This document shows, piece by piece, positions 7,377-11,154 of a stretch of DNA of 11,154 nucleotides; the stretch's first letter is position 1; each line of letters starts with the position of its first letter. The stretch is from Euperipatoides rowelli. Lineage: Eukaryota > Onychophora > Udeonychophora > Euonychophora > Peripatopsidae. Position numbers and translations under genes: made by a program. The stretch is taken from NCBI GenBank assembly GCA_003024985.2, contig PXIH01S0005545.1. The stretch is one strand, 5' to 3'. The notes under the pieces are model-generated. The model did no database searches. It was not told the origin of the DNA and saw only the letters and a program-made list of their open reading frames with translations.

Positions 7377-8028
7377 AAACTCTTCCCTGTAGCAATCGTA
7401 CAGGGAAACGAGTGCCTTATGTGCTTTTTCTGCATATTTGCCATGATGTTCTGCTTAACTGTACTCTCAATGTACTAGACTTTCCACATTTCAGGAATAC
7501 CAGATCCATTTAATGTGCAATAGCACCTAATAATGCCATGCATATATGTAATTTTCCATGCCATCACTGTTGGGCCATCTTAAGTTGCTGCACCGGATGG
7601 TAAAGATCCAACCCTAACATAACAACACATTTTGAATCTATTCCATAAATATTTTTAGTTAATTTTTGCAGATACATTAAGAAAGTCAAATGTTTTGACC
7701 CATCTTTTGCAATAGCTGGTATGATTGGCAAAATGCATATACGAGTATTGTTCTTTGTGTCCTTTTGCATCTTTGCATTGAACACCATTCAAGTTGGAGC
7801 ACATGTTACATAAGAACTTTCTTCATTGTTGGAACTTGAAGGTTGTTCTTTGGAAACTGTAGATATTTCATTACCATTCTGTTTTGTTGGAGATTCTGTG
7901 TCCTCAAATTAAAAGTTTGTTATACTTTTGTTTTTGAATAGACATCACACAAATTTTACGATATTAAGTGGTTTAAAACTTGAAATAGTTTGTTTACATG
8001 TGATTCCTTGAAAACAGTACTCTCAGGC
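7377..8028 (-). other. Third coding block of the transposon gene, between the two MITEs
   Basis: It starts KPESTVFKESHVNKLFQVLN next to the insertion at 8029. A decayed linker follows, then from 7788 FNAKMQKDTKNNTRICILPI, IPAIAKDGSKHLTFLMYLQK and VVMLGLDLYHPVQQLK. After a TGA comes WHGKLHICMALLGAIAH, then GSGIPEMWK and, in another frame, AEKAHKALVSLYDCYREEF, which ends at the TTAA of the 276-bp element. These match the family's segment of the W-x-x-FN ... LHxxM-x-x-x-G ... GSG type, recalled from memory. Four or more lesions are visible. Confidence 0.7.
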
Positions 8029-8954
8029 TTAATATATTTGCTGCGGAAGCTAATTTGAAATATTCCGCTATATGCGGAATAGTTTTTTCTTATAAAATGC
8101 ATTTAGATATTATGATATCTTTATATAAATACTTAATATTAATTATTATGAAATATGGTGTATTGTTTAGGCTGCATCTCAGATCTGAGTCAGACGTATA
8201 TTGCTAATATTTTTATTACTGTGTGAGGGAAAACTTAAATAGTATTTATTGTTCTATTTTTTCTCAGAAATTTTAATATATCAAGAAGAAGAATTCCAAC
8301 AAACAGATTTATTTTTATGATTATTCTTCTAAAAGTCGGCATTCATTACGCTTGTATTTACTCTATGTCCAGATAATACATTGTTAAATATTTTAAAATC
8401 TATAACAGATAGAAAAAAACATAAATAGTAGTTTTTGTTCTATTTTTTTCTCACAAATTTTAATATATAAAGAAAAATAATTTCCAACAAATAGTTTTTT
8501 TATTACGATTTTTTTCTAAATGTCTGCTATAAAAAAAGCCAGTTCATCTTACATTTTCCATTGCTGTTTCTTTATCGTTAGAGGTAGAATTCTTTGGTTT
8601 TAATTTTTGAAATCTGCACTAAATTCTGATTTTAAAAATGTATAATTTTATTCCTAAATGTTTTATAATATTTGTATAACACTACTTAAAAATCAAAATA
8701 TCAGAATCGCTTGATAAATTTTGAAAATAATATCACTTTGACCCCAAAACTAAAGAAAATTTCAAACGACCCAGAAATATGTTTTTTAGATCCTATTTTA
8801 TGTGCCTAAAAAATAAAAAATATGTTTAACACTGTTGCCCAATTCATATTTGCAATTTGAAGCTTGTAACACAATGGACTCGGATTCGAGTCATCAGCAT
8901 ATTGTGAAAGTTCACATTGACTCGGATTTTAGTCATACACAGCGAACGTGTTAA
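8029..8954. mobile_element. 918-bp non-autonomous piggyBac-like element with TTAA target duplications
   Basis: TTAA at 8029-8032 and 8951-8954 bracket 8033-8950. The left end reads TATATTTGCTGCG and the right end, inverted, reads CACGTTCGCTGTG. They match except for C/T or A/G transitions over 13 bases, as expected for deaminated terminal repeats. Near the right end are short palindromes: GACTCGGATTCGAGTC (8877-8892), TGTGAAAGTTCACA (8903-8916) and TGACT...AGTCA (8918-8935), likely subterminal protein-binding sites. The interior is AT-rich and non-coding with an internal duplication. It is a different family from the 276-bp element. The surrounding gene continues across the TTAA when it is ignored. 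Confidence 0.82.
8190..8527. repeat. Internal direct duplication inside the 918-bp element
   Basis: About 8190-8339 and 8369-8527 are diverged direct copies, offset by about 180-190 bases. Shared pieces include TTTTTGTTCTATTTTTT-like and CTCA(G/C)AAATTTTAATATAT, followed by TTCCAACAAA(C/T)AG and a closing TTTTTCTAAA-like block. Both are AT-rich, so the outer limits are approximate. Confidence 0.65.
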
Positions 8955-10009
8955 GGAGTTTTGTCCCATTATAAGGAATCCAATCTGACATGTATTTGGG
9001 GCAGTTTCTTCAGTGAACGTTTAGATGTCAGTATGTCAGTGTCATACAGCATTATCGATTGCAATTCATCTTATTCATGATGTTATTAATAGCAAGTCAT
9101 CACAGTTGCGTGAAGGGTTTGTCGCCCATCAGGTGTATTCTAGCAGAAGTCCAAATTATCTGCAGTACAGTAGATAAATCTCCCTTTTACAAGATCAAGT
9201 GGGACATATAATGTTACATATAACCCTCCATTGTCTTCCATCTGGCTGAGATTCATTAGCTAAGACAGACTTGAGCTGAAGAATTTTATTAGAATCAATC
9301 GAAAAACCCAAACCATGCAAAAGAAGGACTAAGAATTTGCTGCGAGTTTTATAATGTACCATAAGGCCAACAGCAATTTGAAGAGGCAGTTCCCATGTTT
9401 GGTTGTGCTTTACTGTTGTTGTGCTACCATATAATGACTGCCTTTCATTAAGGCACTTCTGCATGAGAGTTTACGACAGTGCAGCTGCTTTTTGGTTCAG
9501 AAACTTGTTTTCAGTCTGTAAACTATCAACCATTTTTTCTCCACAAATATACCATTTGAAAAAAGAACTTCTTTCTGTACTGCATGTAACCTGATTTTCC
9601 ATGATAGAGCTTGTGAATTTCCATTTCTCCTCTTTCAGGATGGTTTTACACAAAGATTTAGCTGCCTGATAAGACCATTCATGTTTGCATTAGTGTTAAA
9701 ATTGCTCTCTGCCTGCGACTGCATAATGTCATTAACAGATTTCAAAGAAATTCTCTGTGACTGATTTTTGGATATCGGATCAGTTGATACCACATCCATG
9801 TAAAAGAGTTCATTCTCAATAATGGCTTTAAGAGATTTTCTTGAAAGCATGTCTTCCTGTTTAACACCATTTCAATGACAGATGTATCTTTAGTGTCTTT
9901 CAGCATCTGCCATCATGACGTTACCTTCCAAAAGAGCATCCAGTACACTATTTGTGAATTCTGCTTGACGAACACATTCTGGCACATCAAGTGTTGTTTC
10001 TGTTTTGTC
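8955..10009 (-). other. Middle region of the transposon gene
   Basis: Coding blocks in order: AEFTNSVLDALLEGNVMMAD; a frameshift into the block starting MLSRKSLKAIIENELFYMDV at 9850; another frameshift near 9650 into ILKEEKWKFTSSIMENQ. After a TAA at 9473-9471, in the same frame, come WELPLQIAVGLMVHYKTRSK and FLVLLLHGLGFSIDSNK. Then, from 9184 in another frame, GRFIYCTADNLDF and, past a TAG, NTPDGRQTLHATVMTCY, followed by RSLKKLPQIHV. The TADN...TPDG-x-x-TLHA signature is the strongest family marker here. The reading resumes across the TTAA at 8951-8954 into LLKPESTVFKESHVNKLF at about 8028 once the 918-bp insertion is ignored. Confidence 0.75.
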
Positions 10010-10010
10010 A

Positions 10011-10597
10011 TTACTTCACAACATATTGATGACTTTTTTTGTAACATTCCTTGTGATATGCCAGATCATACACATATGCATCTTTTGGATTAATACATTC
10101 ACTCAATTTCAACTTACATTTTGTATTTTCACTTTACTAGACAGTATCATAGATTTTCTTACCTACCTCTTCTGTGGGTTTCGCTTAGCTTCAAATATAT
10201 CACAAAAGAAACAAACCTCTTTTTGTAGTTTTGTGCTGGTATTTTGAAATCTCACAGAGTGCAAGACATTATTGCTCTCTTTTGGAGGCTGAACCATGTT
10301 CTGTTCACTGTTTTTTTAATCTGGCATGCAGTCTATGTTGCTTTTTTGAGTTCACTTCTTGTAACAGGACAAATGTCATCAAGCATTTAACTGAGCTATT
10401 TCTTCAGTTGTAATATTTTTAAAGTGAACTTCGAGGTGTTTATAATCACTATCTTCACACTCATTTCATACTTTTATTACCTTAAAAAAATTTTCTTCAG
10501 CACTTGACTTTTTAACTAAAATCTCCTTCAATTCATGTTGACATAATAAACACAATTCAAAGTTTTTGTCTCTTATGCACTTTCGTTTCGATGATTG
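10011..10597 (-). other. N-terminal duplicated Cys/His finger module of the transposon gene
   Basis: From 10597 one frame gives SSKRKCIRDKNFELCLLCQ, then (past a TGA) ECEDSDYKHLEVHFKNITTE, then (past TGA TGA) HLSCYKK and, after another TGA, TQKSNI. The same frame continues to RFQNTSTKLQKEVCFFCDIF near 10180-10240. After a frameshift at about 10118 comes CKLKLSECINPKDAYVYDLA followed by YHKECYKKSHQYVVK, ending in TAA at 10013-10011. The result is two copies of a CxxC ... HxxCY arrangement, likely zinc-binding and possibly DNA-contacting. A polypyrimidine stretch ending in TTTCAG (10660-10639) lies just upstream and could be an acceptor of a leader intron. Confidence 0.75.
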
Positions 10598-10744
10598 TCA
10601 GTGATTTATTTTTATTACACCTTTCATGATTTTACTACCTGAAACAAAATAAAATAAAATACATGTTTAACATTGACAGAATACAAACGGAATTCACGCA
10701 AATGATACAACTTTTGTAGTTTTAGCTCATTTCATTAAAAATGA
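10598..10744 (-). other. Leader region between right inverted repeat and gene start
   Basis: This is AT-rich, with a T-rich tract on the minus strand followed by TTTCAG (10645-10639). It contains no ATG in frame with the SSKRK block; the codon before it is CAA, preceded by a TGA. The start codon has either been mutated or lay in an upstream exon. Confidence 0.4.
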
Positions 10745-11040
10745 AAATATCTCAAATACGGTTAACTTGACAGTATATTTGCTAATAACATTTTCCATAG
10801 AGTTTTTAATTATCTTTAATATGTCCCAATAAAAAAGAAAATTGTATGTAAATGACTGAGATAATGGGGATATTCCAAATCTTGTTGGCAACCATCTTGA
10901 TAACATCATAAATGCTATACGCCACACACCAAAGAATGATCATGGAAATTATTCATTAACAGGTAGCTTCTAATAAAAAAAATCACCCTCATATCTTCCC
11001 TTCATTAATTCTGCCATGAAACTACATATGCTCCCCTACT
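10745..11040 (-). repeat. Right inverted repeat (TIR) of the large transposon
   Basis: Reverse complement of 445-753 (see that entry). A 66-codon open stretch crosses it on the minus strand, but the left copy does not keep the frame, so it is not treated as coding. Confidence 0.85.
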
Positions 11041-11059
11041 ATTTATAGTTCTGCAATAC

Positions 11060-11154
11060 TTAACCCTTTCCACTCCACTCAATTCAGAGAATTTGGATTC
11101 TACCGGTCCACAATAAAATCCAAAAATCAATTTGTTTTTATTTTAAATTTCGAT
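11060..11154 (-). mobile_element. Second copy of the CCCTTTCCA piggyBac-like MITE, cut by the window end
   Basis: TTAA at 11060-11063 is followed by CCCTTTCCACTCCACT, which matches the inverted right end of the element at 7097-7372 for about 75 bases (for example AATTCAGAGAATTTGG). The element starts at 11064 and its far end is outside the window. It lies about 20 bases beyond the right inverted repeat, in opposite orientation to the first copy. Confidence 0.82.

Larger units (their letters stand above)
5904..10597 (-). pseudogene. Broken gene for a large CxxC-finger / nuclease-like / CXC-domain protein, probable transposon protein
   Basis: Minus-strand coding blocks follow one another in the order of a large multi-copy invertebrate protein family that I recognise from memory but cannot name precisely. 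The order is: paired Cys/His fingers (10597-10011); a middle region (10009-8955) with LMVHYKTRSK and TADNLDF; a block (8028-7377) with LPIIPAIAKDG and LHICMALLG; then after a gap LLSHICTKDELSAYLA, VVSWRSKVATS, EEADTK, FHALSGSD and a CXC domain ending in CDN near 6021. Stop TAA is at 5906-5904. About 1,160 codons remain once the two inserted elements are removed. There are more than ten in-frame stops and at least six frameshifts, no start ATG (TGA-CAA-TCA-TCG at the N-terminal edge), and an apparent central deletion. The likely role is mobilisation of the surrounding inverted-repeat element (inference). Domestication is excluded for this copy because of the lesions. Confidence 0.8.
445..11040 (-). 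mobile_element. Large decayed DNA transposon with ~300-bp inverted repeats, carrying one broken gene and three nested insertions
   Basis: Positions 445-753 and 10745-11040 are inverted copies of each other. Between them lies a single minus-strand gene remnant (10597-5904), whose start is near the right repeat and whose stop is near the left one. This one-gene-between-long-TIRs layout is that of a cut-and-paste-type DNA transposon. Three insertions interrupt it: a LINE (881-5883) and two TTAA-flanked elements (7097-7372 and 8033-8950). Subtracting these and their target duplications leaves about 4.4 kb. The exact outer ends and a target-site duplication could not be fixed, so the limits are those of the clear alignment. 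Assignment to a superfamily is uncertain. The nuclease-like C-terminus invites comparison with XPG-nuclease-bearing Academ-type elements, but that is a guess. The alternative is a chance pair of older repeats around a captured gene. Confidence 0.7.

Noticed and set aside
9875-10413. Overlapping plus-strand open frames rich in Cys, Phe and Ile
   Set aside because: They are antisense to the N-terminal finger blocks of the minus-strand gene, which have the recognisable motifs.
10727-10927. Minus-strand 66-codon open frame at the gene's upstream side
   Set aside because: It lies within the inverted repeat. The left repeat copy does not preserve the frame, so it is not conserved as protein.
445-11040. 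Reading the 300-bp repeats as long terminal repeats of a retrovirus-like element
   Set aside because: The repeats are inverted, not direct, and no gag, protease, integrase or RNase H motif lies between them apart from the separately inserted LINE.
278-11063. GCAATACTCAA (278-288) and GCAATACTTAA (11053-11063) as a target duplication of the large element
   Set aside because: One mismatch in 11 bases, not adjacent to the left repeat (about 157 bases away), and overlapping the MITE's TTAA site. Chance is the simpler explanation.
1-11154. CRISPR array, tRNA, rRNA or bacterial operon structure
   Set aside because: No regularly spaced direct repeats, no cloverleaf-like segment and no run of intact adjacent genes with ribosome-binding sites was seen.

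Overview
The window looks like AT-rich, non-coding, repeat-dense nuclear DNA from an invertebrate animal, with an arthropod as the best guess. There is no intact gene, no operon spacing and no RNA gene that I can support. Nearly everything recognisable is a transposable element, and the elements are inserted into one another. The organism call rests on the element types (non-LTR retrotransposon, TTAA-flanked piggyBac-like elements, an hAT-type end, and a multi-copy invertebrate protein family) and is an inference.

Layout. Positions 1-95 (minus strand) are the C-terminal tail of a decayed reverse transcriptase. Positions about 150-268 are the end of an hAT-type element. From about 445 to 11040 lies one large decayed element. 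Its borders are a pair of roughly 300-bp inverted repeats (445-753 and 10745-11040), and it encloses a single broken gene on the minus strand (10597 down to 5904).

The gene would have encoded a large protein. It starts with two cysteine finger-like modules (CLLC...HLSCY and CFFC...HKECY). The middle holds conserved blocks (LMVHYKTRSK, TADNLDF...TPDGRQTLHAT, LHICMALLG). The C-terminal part has an acidic nuclease-like signature (EEADTK...TDI), an FHALSGSD motif and a cysteine-rich CXC (tesmin/TSO1-like) domain. I recognise this order from memory as a highly repeated but poorly named invertebrate family. Its position between long inverted repeats suggests it is the mobility protein of a TIR transposon.

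Three later insertions can be defined at base level. (a) A 5,003-bp non-LTR retrotransposon on the plus strand, 881-5883, is flanked by a perfect 18-bp target duplication (863-880 and 5884-5901). It sits just beyond the stop codon of the minus-strand gene. (b) A 276-bp piggyBac-like MITE, 7097-7372, is flanked by TTAA. (c) A 918-bp piggyBac-like non-autonomous element, 8033-8950, is flanked by TTAA. A second copy of the family in (b) starts at 11064, just outside the right inverted repeat, and runs off the window. Removing (a)-(c) leaves an element of about 4.4 kb. It still seems to lack a central piece of the gene, so the ancestral element was probably longer.

Nothing here is expected to make a functional protein. 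The value of the window is as a fossil of a gene/TIR arrangement and as a readable insertion history.
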